NCBI GenBank assembly: GCA_011391695.1
Contig: JAABQB010000019.1
Coordinates: forward strand, 1 to 51,951
Source: Desulfobacteraceae bacterium
GTDB taxonomy: Bacteria > Desulfobacterota > Desulfobacteria > Desulfobacterales > RPRI01
Direction of reading: 5' to 3'
Length of the DNA stretch: 51,951 nt
Both the position numbers and the translations under genes were made by a program. Positions 33,695-43,742 of the stretch are shown here, piece by piece. Each line of letters begins with the position of its first letter. Position 1 is the stretch's first letter. The notes under the pieces were generated by a model, which was not told the DNA's origin, did not search any database, and worked only from the letters and a program-made list of their open reading frames with translations.

Positions 33695-34112
33695 ATAATA
33701 GTCGTTTTTTATAATAATTTCTTGTCATAACGGATTAAATAATATATCCAAAACCAAAATCAAACGTTACTTGCTTGTTTATCTGATTATTTCTTGTATT
33801 TAAAGAATTATCAGCAAAATATCAGAAAGATAAAATTCTTGACACATATAAAATAATGATATAAATCCAACACAATCAAATATATCGAGCCCGCCTTTTG
33901 GAGAGAATACCTAAACCTAATTATCGGATGAATGCCATTTTACGTCAATATTCCTCCATAGTGATAAATTCAGATTTTATTCCTGATTTGCGGATGATGA
34001 AAAAATATATATGTTTCAGGTTTTGATATAAACGGTTTTTGAAATAAAATTAAAATTTTTCTGTCCAAATAAATATATCGCTAATTATTTAAGGTAAAGA
34101 GGTAAAGGGTTA
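33695..34112 (+). promoter_or_regulatory. rho upstream region with a candidate promoter
   Basis: About 420 A+T-rich bases between divergent genes. TTGACA at 33839-33844 is followed by TATAAA at 33860-33865 (15-bp spacing) or TAAATC at 33862-33867 (17 bp). That would give a leader of about 240 nt before rho, in keeping with the long leaders seen for autoregulated rho genes. No stable hairpin stands out. Confidence 0.4.
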
Positions 34113-35360
34113 ATGAATATTGTTGAGTTGAAAAATAAAAAGATCAAAGAACTGACCCAGATGGCCAAAAGCTTAAACATCGATGGGGCTGCCGGCATGA
34201 GAAAACAGGAGTTAATTTTTGCTCTGATCCAGAGTCAGATAGAGAAGAATGGTTTGATTTATGGTGAGGGGACCCTGGAAATTCTTCCCGACGGCTTTGG
34301 ATTTTTAAGAGCCCCCAGTTATAACTATTTGCCTGGCCCTGATGATATTTATGTATCTCCTTCACAGATTAGACGCTTTAATCTCAGGACAGGCGATATT
34401 GTATCAGGGCAGATCAGGCAGCCGAAGGAGTCAGAACGTTACTTTGCTCTGCTCAAAGTTGAGGCAGTAAACTATGAAGACCCTGAAGTTGCAAGAGAAA
34501 AAATTCTTTTTGATAACTTAACACCTCTATATCCCAACAGAAAAATAAACATTGAAAATGATCCTGAAAATTACTCTATGCGAATAATGGATCTTATGAT
34601 TCCCATTGGTTTTGGCCAGAGAGGGCTCATTGTTTCACCTCCAAGAGCCGGGAAAACAATGCTTCTCCAGAATATAGCCAATAGCATTATCGCCAGTCAT
34701 AAGGAAGTGATACCATTTATACTTCTTATTGACGAGCGGCCTGAAGAAGTTACGGACATGGAGCGTACTGTTAAGGCTGAAGTCATAAGTTCCACTTTTG
34801 ACGAGCCTGCTGAACGACATGTCCAGGTAGCTGAAATGGTCATTGAAAAAGCAAAACGACTTGTTGAACACAAAAAAGATGTTGTTATTTTATTGGACAG
34901 CATAACGAGACTTGCCCGTGCATATAATTCAGTTATGCCCCCAAGCGGAAAAATCCTCTCCGGGGGTGTAGATTCAAATGCTCTCCAACGGCCGAAACGC
35001 TTTTTTGGTGCAGCGAGGAATATCGAGGAAGGAGGGAGCCTTACCATTATTGCAACCGCCCTTGTTGATACCGGAAGCCGTATGGACGAAGTTATTTTTG
35101 AAGAATTCAAGGGCACAGGAAATATGGAAATACAGCTGGACAGGAGACTCGCCGACAAGCGCGTATATCCGGCATTTGATATTAAGAAATCGGGCACCAG
35201 AAAAGAAGAACTTCTTTTGTCTGAAGAGACTCTTAACAGGGTTTGGATTTTAAGGAAGCTTCTTTCTTCATTAAACCCGATTGACAGTCTTGAGTTTCTA
35301 CTTGAAAAAATGCGAGGAACAAAGAATAACGAAAACTTCTTAAAATCCATGAATGCATAA
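34113..35360 (+). CDS. rho: Transcription termination factor Rho
   Basis: A 415-residue hexameric RNA helicase that ends transcription. N-terminal SAP-like helices ([25 protein letters not shown]), RNA-binding CSD with [46 protein letters not shown], then the ATPase with Walker [31 protein letters not shown] (Walker B), the Q-loop segment [25 protein letters not shown], and the R-loop [28 protein letters not shown]. It lacks the long N-terminal insertions seen in some phyla. GGTAAAGGG precedes the ATG. It opens the plus-strand gene run. Confidence 0.97.
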   Translation: MNIVELKNKKIKELTQMAKSLNIDGAAGMRKQELIFALIQSQIEKNGLIYGEGTLEILPDGFGFLRAPSYNYLPGPDDIYVSPSQIRRFNLRTGDIVSGQIRQPKESERYFALLKVEAVNYEDPEVAREKILFDNLTPLYPNRKINIENDPENYSMRIMDLMIPIGFGQRGLIVSPPRAGKTMLLQNIANSIIASHKEVIPFILLIDERPEEVTDMERTVKAEVISSTFDEPAERHVQVAEMVIEKAKRLVEHKKDVVILLDSITRLARAYNSVMPPSGKILSGGVDSNALQRPKRFFGAARNIEEGGSLTIIATALVDTGSRMDEVIFEEFKGTGNMEIQLDRRLADKRVYPAFDIKKSGTRKEELLLSEETLNRVWILRKLLSSLNPIDSLEFLLEKMRGTKNNENFLKSMNA

Positions 35361-35390
35361 AGCATAAAAAATATTAGGAGCAATAAAACC

Positions 35391-35600
35391 ATGAAAAATG
35401 AAATTCACCCCGATTATGTTACGACTACCATTACATGTGCCTGTGGAAACGTTGTGGAAGTAGGCTCAACAAAATCTGATATAAAAGTTGAAATATGTTC
35501 AAAATGCCATCCTTTTTTCACGGGGAAACAAAAGCTGATAGATACAGCCGGCCGCATTGAGCGCTTCCGCAAAAAATATGAAAAATACCAGGAAAAATAA
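35391..35600 (+). CDS. rpmE: 50S ribosomal protein L31, zinc-binding type
   Basis: A 69-residue protein: [20 protein letters not shown], then [38 protein letters not shown]. The four zinc ligands (CAC and CSKC) are present, marking the C+ paralog rather than the zinc-free YkgM form. An AGGAG site lies upstream and the gene is 30 bp after rho, an order common in many bacteria. The ~200 bp that follow hold a weak imperfect hairpin (around 35668-35696) and no gene. Confidence 0.96.
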   Translation: MKNEIHPDYVTTTITCACGNVVEVGSTKSDIKVEICSKCHPFFTGKQKLIDTAGRIERFRKKYEKYQEK

Positions 35601-35814
35601 TATCAAATATCCTCTGGACAATTTTCCCGGCAAAAATCAATTTTAATTTGAACCGGAACATATAGCTCATTTCTCCGTTTGTAGTGGCGGTGAAATGAAA
35701 ATGAAATAAAAGAGGCATACCGTCGCTTGCTGCGGAGAGCTTCAATAAAGACAATAAACGCCCGTGATGATATTCCGAGGCGTTTTTAAGCTTATAATCC
35801 AGGCAAAAGGACTT

Positions 35815-36894
35815 ATGTTTGACAAGCTCAAAGGTGTTGAAGAGCGTTTTATGGAACTTGAAACACTCTTAAGTGACCCCGAAATAATTAAAAACAGGGA
35901 TGCATATCAGAAGTATGTCCGTGAACACTCAGGTTTGGCTAAAATAATATCTGTTTTCAGAATATACAAACATAAGCTTGAAGAGCTTGAAGAAAGTACG
36001 ACCCTTTTGAGAGACGGAGACCCTGAAATAAAACAGCTGGCGCGTGACGAAATTGAATCCCTCAGCCTAAAAAAAGAGAGCCTGGAAAATGAATTGAAGA
36101 AACTTCTCGTTCCGAAAGATGCAAATGATGAAAAAAATGTCATTCTTGAAATACGGGCCGGAACGGGAGGAGAAGAAGCAGCTCTTTTTGTAAATGATCT
36201 TTTCAGGATGTACAGCCGATATGCTGAAAATAAAAACTGGAAAGTTGAAGTAATGACTCATCATCCGACTGGAGTTGGCGGATTGAAAGAGATAATTGCA
36301 ATGATTCAGGGAAAAGGCGCATACAGCTGTTTAAAGTATGAAAGTGGCACCCATCGCGTCCAGCGTGTTCCAACAACCGAGGCCCAGGGAAGAATACATA
36401 CTTCGGCGGTAACTGTTGCAGTATTACCGGAAGCCGAAGAAGTTGAAATCAATATTGACCCGATTGATATAAAAGTCGACGTATACCGTTCAACCGGTCC
36501 GGGTGGCCAGAGTGTAAATACAACAGATTCTGCCGTTCGCATTACTCATCTGCCTACAGGTCTTGTTGTAACGTGCCAGGATGAAAAATCTCAATTTAAA
36601 AATAAAGGCAAGGCAATGAAAGTATTACGTGCCCGCCTTCTTGATAAAATGGTCAGGGATCAGAATGAAAAGAGATCCGAGGAGCGAAAAAGCCAGATAG
36701 GAAGCGGTGACAGAAGCGAAAGGATAAGGACATACAATTTCCCTCAAGCAAGAGTTACAGATCACAGAATCGGCCTGACGTTATACAGGCTGGAAGGTAT
36801 TCTTCAGGGAGATATCGATGAAATAATCAGTGAATTGACCTCCCATTATCAGGCTCAATTGTTAAAGAATGCAGAATCAGCCAAAATTAACTGA
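35815..36894 (+). CDS. prfA: Peptide chain release factor 1
   Basis: A 359-residue factor for stop codons UAA and UAG. The start is the ATG at 35815 ([12 protein letters not shown]), with AAAGGA upstream, matching the family length of ~360; an earlier in-frame start adds 17 unrelated residues. Domain 2 has the stop-recognising tripeptide in [18 protein letters not shown] (PTT where E. coli has PAT). Domain 3 has [22 protein letters not shown] with GGQ, the peptidyl-tRNA hydrolysis motif and the site methylated by PrmC. It overlaps the prmC start by 26 bp. Confidence 0.95.
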   Translation: MFDKLKGVEERFMELETLLSDPEIIKNRDAYQKYVREHSGLAKIISVFRIYKHKLEELEESTTLLRDGDPEIKQLARDEIESLSLKKESLENELKKLLVPKDANDEKNVILEIRAGTGGEEAALFVNDLFRMYSRYAENKNWKVEVMTHHPTGVGGLKEIIAMIQGKGAYSCLKYESGTHRVQRVPTTEAQGRIHTSAVTVAVLPEAEEVEINIDPIDIKVDVYRSTGPGGQSVNTTDSAVRITHLPTGLVVTCQDEKSQFKNKGKAMKVLRARLLDKMVRDQNEKRSEERKSQIGSGDRSERIRTYNFPQARVTDHRIGLTLYRLEGILQGDIDEIISELTSHYQAQLLKNAESAKIN

Positions 36895-37765
36895 TCCGGA
36901 CTGGACAATAATTAAAATCCTCCAATGGACCACCTCTTATTTCAGGTCAAATGAAATAGACAGCCCCAGGTCAACAGCCGAAATACTGCTCGCCCACACT
37001 CTTGGTTTAAAGAGAATCGATCTTTATTTAAGGTACGATCAGCCTCTTGTGAGAATCGAGCTTGATTGTTTCAGGGCTTTAATAAAGCGAAGGATAAACA
37101 GAGAGCCTGTTGCCTACATTGTCGGCTTAAAGGGATTCTGGAACATGGAACTTTCTGTTGAAAGAGAGGTCCTTATTCCCAGACCGGAAACCGAATGTCT
37201 TGTTGAGGAGGCTCTTTCTGCTTTGTCGGAAGGTTCTTTTTATTCTCCCAAAAGGGTTTTGGAAGTGGGTACCGGCTCAGGAGCTATTATTCTTGCATTA
37301 GCTTCGGAAAGGCCCGAACATAATTATTTTGCTTCTGATATTTCAATCAGGGCGGTGTTTGTCGCATTAAAAAATGCTGAAAAGCAGGGGCTTGACAAGA
37401 AAATATGTTTTTTTTGCGGGAACTGGTTCCTTCCGCTGAAAGAAAAAGATAGATTGTTCGATATGGTTTTATCCAACCCTCCTTATGTAAGAAAAGATGA
37501 TATAAAAAGCCTGCAACCGGAAATCAGCAGATTTGAGCCGTTAGCAGCCCTTGATGGCGGGGAAGACGGCCTTTGTCAAATAAGAAGTATTATCGGTTCT
37601 GTTCATCGATTTCTAAACTCCGGAGGATATCTGATAATTGAAATAGGACATGATCAGAAAGAAGCTGTTTATAAAATCGCTGAAGAAACCGGGTGCTATC
37701 ATGATATGCATTTTCGAAAGGATTACAGTGGGTTTGATAGAATTATCTGCATGCAAAAGAGATGA
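36869..37765 (+). CDS. prmC: Release factor glutamine methyltransferase
   Basis: A 298-residue SAM-dependent enzyme that methylates the GGQ Gln of release factors. The N-terminal helical part holds [26 protein letters not shown]; the linker [36 protein letters not shown] is highly typical (cited in pieces: [14 protein letters not shown]). The catalytic domain has [16 protein letters not shown] and [14 protein letters not shown] with the NPPY motif (~200). Its start lies inside prfA (26-bp overlap), a translationally coupled arrangement that pairs the enzyme with its substrate. Confidence 0.95.
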   Translation: MQNQPKLTDPDWTIIKILQWTTSYFRSNEIDSPRSTAEILLAHTLGLKRIDLYLRYDQPLVRIELDCFRALIKRRINREPVAYIVGLKGFWNMELSVEREVLIPRPETECLVEEALSALSEGSFYSPKRVLEVGTGSGAIILALASERPEHNYFASDISIRAVFVALKNAEKQGLDKKICFFCGNWFLPLKEKDRLFDMVLSNPPYVRKDDIKSLQPEISRFEPLAALDGGEDGLCQIRSIIGSVHRFLNSGGYLIIEIGHDQKEAVYKIAEETGCYHDMHFRKDYSGFDRIICMQKR

Positions 37766-37964
37766 AAACAGCATGAGTATATATTTAAAATTTTATATTT
37801 CCAAAAAATAATTGTTGCGGATATTAAATAAAATTGTTAACCAACATAGGTTAGAACAACAAACACGCTCTTGGACCTGCTTAATGGTGCTTTCATGTTG
37901 TATGAAAGTTTAAGGCGGGGTTGAACAGAGCGGTTGAATAACCAATAAGAAAGGGAGAATTTTA
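37766..37964 (+). promoter_or_regulatory. Leader region of rpsB-tsf
   Basis: About 200 bp. Near the right side CTTTCAT-N5-ATGAAAG (around 37891-37909) forms a perfect 7-bp stem, followed by TTTAAGGCGGGGTTGAA. It lies some 55 bp before the rpsB start, where S2-binding autoregulatory leaders are found in other bacteria. The role is inferred from position only. A ribosome-binding site AAGGGAG precedes the ATG. Confidence 0.4.
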
Positions 37965-38828
37965 ATGGCTTATCTTACAATGAAAGAACTCCTCGAAGCA
38001 GGAGTACATTTCGGGCATCAGACAAAAAGATGGAACCCCAAGATGAAACCTTATATCTTCGGGGCAAGAAACGGCATTTATATTATTGATCTACAGAAGA
38101 CAGTCAGGATGTTTAAAACAGCTTATGATTTTGTTGTTGATACTGTTACAAACGGGAAATCGGTTCTTTTTGTTGGTACTAAGAAACAGGCAAAAGAGTC
38201 AATTTATGAAGAAGCAAATCGTTGCGAGATGTTTTATGTGCATAACAGATGGCTTGGAGGCATGCTGACAAATTTTCAAACCATCAAACAGGGTATCGAC
38301 AGGCTTAATTATTTGAATTCAATTCAGCTTGATGGTTCAATCAATCTTTTTCCTAAGAAAGAAAGATTAAAACATGAAAAAGAGAGAATAAAACTGGATA
38401 GCACACTGGGCGGTATTCGTAGTATGGGTGGTCTTCCGGGTGCTATATTCATAGTTGACCCCAAGAACGAGGCAATTGCGATTCGGGAAGGAAAGCGCCT
38501 GAGAATTCCCATTGTTTCAATAGTTGACACAAACTGTGATCCGGATGATGTTGATTACATTATTCCCGGAAATGACGATGCGATTCGTTCAATCAGGCTA
38601 ATTTCTTCAAGAATCGCAGATGCCTGCGTTGAAGGGAAAAGGCGTTTGTCTGAAAAACAGCAGGCTGAATCAGACAAGAAAATTGAAGAGGTAACCGAAA
38701 AACCAGCAGCAAGGGCGGAATTAAAACCGGGGGAGAGAAAAGTTATTTCTGACGGTTCCGACGGGCCTGTTATTGAAATAATTAAAAGAGCATCTCCGGA
38801 AGTAATGGAAGATATTGAGAGCGAATAA
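37965..38828 (+). CDS. rpsB: 30S ribosomal protein S2
   Basis: A 287-residue protein. [46 protein letters not shown] (family signature [13 protein letters not shown]), [28 protein letters not shown] and [25 protein letters not shown], with [18 protein letters not shown], cover the conserved ~230 residues. The last ~55 residues are a charged tail ([30 protein letters not shown]) beyond the usual end, as in several deltaproteobacteria. First gene of the rpsB-tsf-pyrH-frr string. Confidence 0.97.
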   Translation: MAYLTMKELLEAGVHFGHQTKRWNPKMKPYIFGARNGIYIIDLQKTVRMFKTAYDFVVDTVTNGKSVLFVGTKKQAKESIYEEANRCEMFYVHNRWLGGMLTNFQTIKQGIDRLNYLNSIQLDGSINLFPKKERLKHEKERIKLDSTLGGIRSMGGLPGAIFIVDPKNEAIAIREGKRLRIPIVSIVDTNCDPDDVDYIIPGNDDAIRSIRLISSRIADACVEGKRRLSEKQQAESDKKIEEVTEKPAARAELKPGERKVISDGSDGPVIEIIKRASPEVMEDIESE

Positions 38829-38869
38829 TTAGAGCTCCGCTTTAATATGTGGAAACGGGAGATTTTAAT

Positions 38870-39469
38870 ATGGTATCAATTGGTGCGGAAGCGGTAAAAA
38901 AACTCCGGGAGAAGACCGGCGCAGGGATAATGGATTGTAAAGAAGCTCTTTCCGTATGTGAAGGAGACATGGATAAAGCTGTCGATCATCTGAGAAAGAA
39001 AGGACTTGCAACAGCAGCTAAAAGAGCCGGAAGGGTTATGACAGAGGGAACAATACAGCCCTATATTCATATGGGTGGAAAGCTCGGCGTGCTTGTTGAA
39101 ATTAATTGTGAGACCGATTTCGTTGCAAAAAATGATGACTTCAAAGAGTTCGCAAAGAATGTGGCGATGCATATTGCTGCAACCAGTCCCGTTGGTATCA
39201 GGCGCGAGGATGTTACTCAGGAATTGATACAAAGGGAAATGGAGATCTATCGTGCCCAGGCAAGAGAGATGGGGAAACCTGAAAAAATGATAGAGAAAAT
39301 TGCGGAAGGAAAGCTCGAAAAGTTTTTTAAAGATAGCTGCCTGTTGAATCAGGCTTATGTGCGTGATCCAAGCATTACCATTTCGGATTTGTTGAATAAC
39401 CTGATTGCAAAAATCGGAGAGAACATTACAATTAAACGCTTTGTGCGTTTTCAAATCGGAGAGTCTTAA
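38870..39469 (+). CDS. tsf: Elongation factor Ts
   Basis: A 199-residue short-form EF-Ts, the GDP-GTP exchange factor of EF-Tu. The ATG at 38870 has GGGAG upstream and yields [24 protein letters not shown], the family start; the earlier GTG would add 7 residues. [23 protein letters not shown] (TDFV motif) and the C-terminal [18 protein letters not shown] mark the core and the dimer module. It lacks the second core repeat of E. coli EF-Ts, as in Thermus-type factors. pyrH begins 4 bp after its stop. Confidence 0.95.
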   Translation: MVSIGAEAVKKLREKTGAGIMDCKEALSVCEGDMDKAVDHLRKKGLATAAKRAGRVMTEGTIQPYIHMGGKLGVLVEINCETDFVAKNDDFKEFAKNVAMHIAATSPVGIRREDVTQELIQREMEIYRAQAREMGKPEKMIEKIAEGKLEKFFKDSCLLNQAYVRDPSITISDLLNNLIAKIGENITIKRFVRFQIGES

Positions 39470-39473
39470 AACC

Positions 39474-40190
39474 TTGGCGCTTCCACAATACAAACGGGTT
39501 CTTCTTAAATTGAGCGGTGAAGCCCTGATGGGTGAACAGGGCTTTGGCATTAGTTCACAAGTTATTAAGTATGTTGCTGAAGAGATCAGGTCGATTTTCG
39601 ATCTTGGGGTTCAAATAGCTATAGTCGTAGGCGGAGGGAATATTTTCAGAGGCATTGCCGCAAGCTCCTATGGGATGGACCGTTCTTCCGCCGATCATAT
39701 GGGAATGCTTGCGACTGTTATAAACAGCCTTGCTTTGCAGGATGCTCTTGAAAAAAAGGGAGTTGCAACACGCACACAGAGTGCCATATCTATGCATGAA
39801 GTTGCGGAGCCCTATATATTAAGGAGAGCTGTACGCCATCTTGAGAAAGGACGCGTCGTAATTTTTGCCGCAGGAACCGGCAATCCATATTTTACGACTG
39901 ATACTGCAGCTGTTTTAAGGGCGCAGGAAATACATGCAGAAATATTACTGAAAGCTACAAAAGTTGACGGTCTGTATGATTCGGATCCGGTCATTAATAA
40001 AGATGCCAAGTTTCTGGGAAGAGTCAAATACATGGAAGTGCTTGAGAGACAGCTTAAAGTAATGGATATGACCGCAATTTCTCTTGCAATGGATAATAAT
40101 CTGCCACTTGCAATATTCAATCTCAAAAAGAAGGGAAATATCAGAAAAGTTATATGCGGCGAGGATATCGGTACCCGTATAAACAGTTGA
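39474..40190 (+). CDS. pyrH: Uridylate kinase
   Basis: A 238-residue UMP kinase of the amino-acid-kinase fold. I place the start at the TTG at 39474 ([18 protein letters not shown]), with GGAGAG 10 bp upstream and 4 bp after tsf, since an ATG far upstream would overlap tsf and add unmatched residues. Conserved: [61 protein letters not shown] and [13 protein letters not shown]. It makes UDP for RNA and envelope sugars. Confidence 0.94.
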   Translation: MALPQYKRVLLKLSGEALMGEQGFGISSQVIKYVAEEIRSIFDLGVQIAIVVGGGNIFRGIAASSYGMDRSSADHMGMLATVINSLALQDALEKKGVATRTQSAISMHEVAEPYILRRAVRHLEKGRVVIFAAGTGNPYFTTDTAAVLRAQEIHAEILLKATKVDGLYDSDPVINKDAKFLGRVKYMEVLERQLKVMDMTAISLAMDNNLPLAIFNLKKKGNIRKVICGEDIGTRINS

Positions 40191-40257
40191 ATCGATTTTA
40201 TCCTTAATAAATAGCAAAAAGGCACATCTTTATTACACATCAAATGAGGAAAAGCCC

Positions 40258-40815
40258 ATGATCGAGTCAATATTTCAGGAAGCAAGAGAAAGTATGGGCA
40301 AGTCAATAACTGCCCTTCAGAATGAATTGAAAAGAGTAAGAACCGGGCGCGCTTCCTTATCCATTCTGGACGGGATAAGAGTTGATTATTACGGAACCCC
40401 GACTCCTCTTAATCAGATAGCATCCCTTTCTGTGCCCGAAAGCCGGTTAATCACTCTTCAGCCCTGGGATGTCTCTGTAATAAAAGAGATTGAGAAGGCT
40501 ATAATGAAATCCGACCTTGGCCTGACTCCTTCAAGTGACGGAAAGATTATTCGAATATCTATTCCGCCCTTGACAGAAGACAGAAGAAAAAAACTGGTTA
40601 AGGTTGTGAATAAAATGTGCGAGGATTACAAAGTTGCTGTTCGAAATACAAGAAGAGATGCAAACGAGCTTATTAAAGGTCTTAAAAAGGATGGAGAAAT
40701 TTCTGAAGACGATGCCTTCAAAGCTCAGGAGCGGGTCCAAAAGATAACTGATGAGCAGATAAAGCTTGTTGACGGCATCTATAAAGACAAAGAGAAAGAA
40801 ATCCTTGAATTCTAG
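40258..40815 (+). CDS. frr: Ribosome recycling factor
   Basis: A 185-residue protein, the usual length. [53 protein letters not shown] is the typical start of domain I to II (cited in pieces: [17 protein letters not shown]), and the C-terminal helix has [20 protein letters not shown]. It splits post-termination ribosomes together with EF-G. AGGAAAAG precedes the ATG, and uppS begins within its last codons. Confidence 0.96.
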   Translation: MIESIFQEARESMGKSITALQNELKRVRTGRASLSILDGIRVDYYGTPTPLNQIASLSVPESRLITLQPWDVSVIKEIEKAIMKSDLGLTPSSDGKIIRISIPPLTEDRRKKLVKVVNKMCEDYKVAVRNTRRDANELIKGLKKDGEISEDDAFKAQERVQKITDEQIKLVDGIYKDKEKEILEF

Positions 40816-41554
40816 CACATCCTTTCATGTGCCCGAAGGTCTTGATGTTTTAAAGCTTCCCAAACACGTTGCTATTATTATGGATGGGAACGGCCGGTGG
40901 GCTGAAAAGCGCCTTATGAACAGAATCAGGGGGCATGAAGCAGGCGCTGAAACTGTGAGGGCAATTGTAAGAACCTGCCGCGAAATCGGAATTCCCATCC
41001 TAACCCTATACGCATTTTCCACAGAAAACTGGCAGCGATCCAAAATAGAGGTTGCAACCTTAATGATGCTGCTGAAAAAATTCATTGATTCAGAAGAAAA
41101 TGAGATGATTGAAAACAACATTCGCCTCAATGCAATCGGACAGCTTGAAAAACTGCCTGAAGATGTCCGGATATCTTTGAAACGGACAATGGATTTGACG
41201 GGAAAAAACAAAGGAATGCTTCTCAATCTTGCATTAAGTTATGGCGGAAGAGCCGAAATAGCAAACATGGTTAAAATAATTGCGGAAAAGGCAAGAGATG
41301 GCAAAATTGATCCTGTTTTAATAACGGAGAATTTTATTTCTGATCACCTTTATACCGCCGGTATGCCGGATCCTGATCTGCTGATTCGCACAAGCGGTGA
41401 GATCCGGATAAGCAATTTTCTGCTGTGGCAGATAGCTTATACTGAAATTTTCATTACCGATACACTCTGGCCTGATTTCGGAAAAGATGAATTCATTAAA
41501 ATTCTTGTTGATTTTCAACGCCGCGAACGAAGATTCGGTAATGTTGGTAGATAG
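40805..41554 (+). CDS. uppS: Undecaprenyl diphosphate synthase
   Basis: About 249 residues. Family signature [17 protein letters not shown] with the Mg-binding Asp, the FSTENWQRS segment, and [24 protein letters not shown]. It builds C55 undecaprenyl diphosphate, the carrier for peptidoglycan and O-antigen. The start is uncertain: TTG at 40805 (overlapping the frr stop) or GTG at 40829 both give family-like N-termini; no ATG is available upstream of the signature. The stop codon lies inside the microrepeat that leads to cdsA. Confidence 0.93.
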   Translation: MNSSTSFHVPEGLDVLKLPKHVAIIMDGNGRWAEKRLMNRIRGHEAGAETVRAIVRTCREIGIPILTLYAFSTENWQRSKIEVATLMMLLKKFIDSEENEMIENNIRLNAIGQLEKLPEDVRISLKRTMDLTGKNKGMLLNLALSYGGRAEIANMVKIIAEKARDGKIDPVLITENFISDHLYTAGMPDPDLLIRTSGEIRISNFLLWQIAYTEIFITDTLWPDFGKDEFIKILVDFQRRERRFGNVGR

Positions 41555-41602
41555 GTTGAAGGCTGATAGACTGAAGGCTGAAGGCCGATAGACTGAAGGA
41601 AG
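41553..41602. repeat. 7-8 bp tandem repeats between uppS and cdsA
   Basis: AGGTTGA, AGGCTGA, TAGACTGA, AGGCTGA, AGGCCGA, TAGACTGA and AGGAAGGA lie head to tail. The first unit contains the last two bases of the uppS stop codon, and the last supplies the AGGAAGGA ribosome-binding site of cdsA. Confidence 0.8.
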
Positions 41603-41612
41603 GATTCAGACC

Positions 41613-42422
41613 ATGCATTTAAAGCGCTGGCTTACCGGACTTGCAGCTCTTCCGTTTCTCATTTTGCTTATAAGTAAAGCCGGAGCCGTCATTTTTGCTG
41701 TTGTTATCAGTGTAATTTCAGTTATTGCCCTCCTGGAGTATTTTAAAATTGTTCTTTACCCGCAAAGCGACAAGTGTTTTGATTCGGCATCCATTTCTGT
41801 TTACTTAATCGGACTGATGATCATTTGCGCAGCTTATTATGATTTATTTAATATTGTTCCCGCATTAATTGTTTTGAATCTTCTTGTTTCAAGCCTGATT
41901 TCGCTGAAAAAATTCGTGAAGGATAAAAATTCTCCATGGCTGGTTGCAAAGCAGCTCATGGGATTAATTTATATTCCTCTCTTTCTTTCATACCTTATAT
42001 TGATACGAAATACTTCTGAAGGAATTCTCTGGGTTTACTTTATTCTGATTATAGTTTTTGCAGGTGATATCGGAGCATTGTATGCGGGTACTTATCTCGG
42101 GCGCCATAAACTTTGTCCTGCGGTAAGCCCAGGAAAAACAATCGAAGGCTCAATAGGGGGTCTTACAGCGAATTTATGCGCGGGTAGTGTATTCAAGTAT
42201 TATATTTTCCCTGAGTATTCATGGTGTATGAGCATTCTTTTTTTTATTTTGGTTGGAGTTGCGGGGCAGCTCGGGGATCTTTTTGAATCGGAATTAAAGA
42301 GGTCAGCCGGTGTTAAAGACTCCGGCGGATTGTTGCCGGGTCATGGAGGCATTCTTGACCGTATAGACGCTCTTCTCTTTGCAGCCCCTGTCGCCTGGTT
42401 TTTCAAGGAGTTCCTGTTTTAG
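41613..42422 (+). CDS. cdsA: Phosphatidate cytidylyltransferase
   Basis: A 269-residue integral membrane enzyme with about 8 membrane segments. It makes CDP-diacylglycerol from phosphatidate and CTP, the branch point of phospholipid synthesis. The C-terminal signature SELKRSAGVKDSGGLLPGHGGILDRID is present (as FESELKRSAGVKDSGG, GHGGILDRID), preceded by VSPGKTIEGSIGGL. GDIGALYAGTYLGRHKL is typical too. It is placed between uppS and dxr, the classical order. Confidence 0.95.
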   Translation: MHLKRWLTGLAALPFLILLISKAGAVIFAVVISVISVIALLEYFKIVLYPQSDKCFDSASISVYLIGLMIICAAYYDLFNIVPALIVLNLLVSSLISLKKFVKDKNSPWLVAKQLMGLIYIPLFLSYLILIRNTSEGILWVYFILIIVFAGDIGALYAGTYLGRHKLCPAVSPGKTIEGSIGGLTANLCAGSVFKYYIFPEYSWCMSILFFILVGVAGQLGDLFESELKRSAGVKDSGGLLPGHGGILDRIDALLFAAPVAWFFKEFLF

Positions 42423-42532
42423 GCGTAACTGCTCAGGTAGATAAGCTGCAGGCAGTTGGTTTGAAGGAAGAAAATGAGTTGGATGTTCCCGAATAGTTGC
42501 TTTTGAGAAAGAGGATAACTGGTTTTAACATC

Positions 42533-43681
42533 ATGAAATCTCTATCGATACTGGGCTCAACAGGGTCAATAGGTACAAATGCACTGAAAATTGTCGAAAT
42601 GTTTCCGGAGAGGTTTTGCGTTAAGGTCCTTGCCGCAAAAAACAATGTTTCAGTTCTTGCAGGACAAATCCAGAAATTTTCTCCGGATTTCGCAGTGGTC
42701 TTTGATGAAAAAAGCGCTTATGAGCTAAAGAGAATTACATCAAACAGTGGTGTTGAAATACTGTATGGGAATGATGGGTACAAGGCAGCGGCATCGTACG
42801 AACCTGTAGATATGGTCATAGCCGCAATGGTAGGTTCAGCCGGCCTGATGCCAACTTTGTCGGCAATTGATGCAGGAAAAAATATTGCCCTGGCCAACAA
42901 GGAGACACTTGTAATGGCCGGAGAAATTGTCATGAAAAAGGCCGCGGAAAAAAATATAAAGATACTGCCTGTAGACAGCGAACACAGCGCAATTTTTCAA
43001 TGTATCGCAGGGCATCGCAGGGAAGATATGGATAAGATACTCCTTACGGCTTCCGGAGGACCATTTCTTAACCTGCCACCGGGCGACTTTAAATTTATTA
43101 AACCGGAAGATGCCATGAATCATCCTACATGGGAAATGGGGAGAAAGATCAGCATAGATTCTGCAACGCTTATGAATAAAGGTCTTGAGGTAATGGAAGC
43201 CGGACATCTTTTCGGGATTTCTTTGGAAGATATTGAAGTAATTATTCATCCTCAGAGCGTGATTCATTCAATGGTATCCTATAAAGACGGATCAATTATT
43301 GCCCAGATGGGCATACCTGACATGAAAGGTGCGATAGCATATGCAATGTCTTATCCGGAACGACTCCCTCTCGGGCAACCGCTTCCTGATTTTAAATCTA
43401 TCGGATCACTGACATTTCAAAAGCCTGATACCGGGAAATTCCCGTGTCTGGATCTTGCTTTTTATGCAGGAAAAACAGGAGGAACCCTTCCATCCGTTTT
43501 AAATGCTGCAAACGAAGTTGCTGTTGGAGCCTTTTTAAACAAACGCTTACAGTTTACAGATATTCCGGAAGTTATCAGGAAAACGATGGAGAAGCATTTT
43601 GTTGTTGCAAATCCAGCACTTTCTGATATTCTTGAATCCGATCTTTGGGCCCGCAAAATTGCCGGGGAACAAATTCCTTAA
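42533..43681 (+). CDS. dxr: 1-deoxy-D-xylulose 5-phosphate reductoisomerase
   Basis: A 382-residue enzyme making 2-C-methyl-D-erythritol 4-phosphate, the first committed step of the MEP isoprenoid pathway. The ATG at 42533 opens with SLSILGSTGSIGTNAL, the NADPH-binding motif; an earlier in-frame TTG adds 12 unrelated residues. Other motifs: LANKETLVMAGEIV, LPVDSEHSAIFQC (metal ligands DSE), LTASGGPF, HPTWEMGRKISIDSATLMNKGLE and FGISLEDIEVIIHPQS. Located downstream of uppS and cdsA, it feeds the same C55 pathway. Confidence 0.96.
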   Translation: MKSLSILGSTGSIGTNALKIVEMFPERFCVKVLAAKNNVSVLAGQIQKFSPDFAVVFDEKSAYELKRITSNSGVEILYGNDGYKAAASYEPVDMVIAAMVGSAGLMPTLSAIDAGKNIALANKETLVMAGEIVMKKAAEKNIKILPVDSEHSAIFQCIAGHRREDMDKILLTASGGPFLNLPPGDFKFIKPEDAMNHPTWEMGRKISIDSATLMNKGLEVMEAGHLFGISLEDIEVIIHPQSVIHSMVSYKDGSIIAQMGIPDMKGAIAYAMSYPERLPLGQPLPDFKSIGSLTFQKPDTGKFPCLDLAFYAGKTGGTLPSVLNAANEVAVGAFLNKRLQFTDIPEVIRKTMEKHFVVANPALSDILESDLWARKIAGEQIP

Positions 43682-43742
43682 GCGGTAGTTGCAGGTCACA
43701 CTGGCCATTCTATAACCTTCAAAAAAAATAGTATAAATTAAT

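Noticed and set aside
34697-35392. 231-codon minus-strand open frame over rho
   Set aside because: Antisense to the highly conserved Rho ATPase region; Ser/Arg-rich translation typical of a shadow frame.
38876-39550. 224-codon minus-strand open frame over tsf and the pyrH start
   Set aside because: Shadow of tsf; both conserved genes are certain, and the translation is Cys/His/Phe-rich without domain features.
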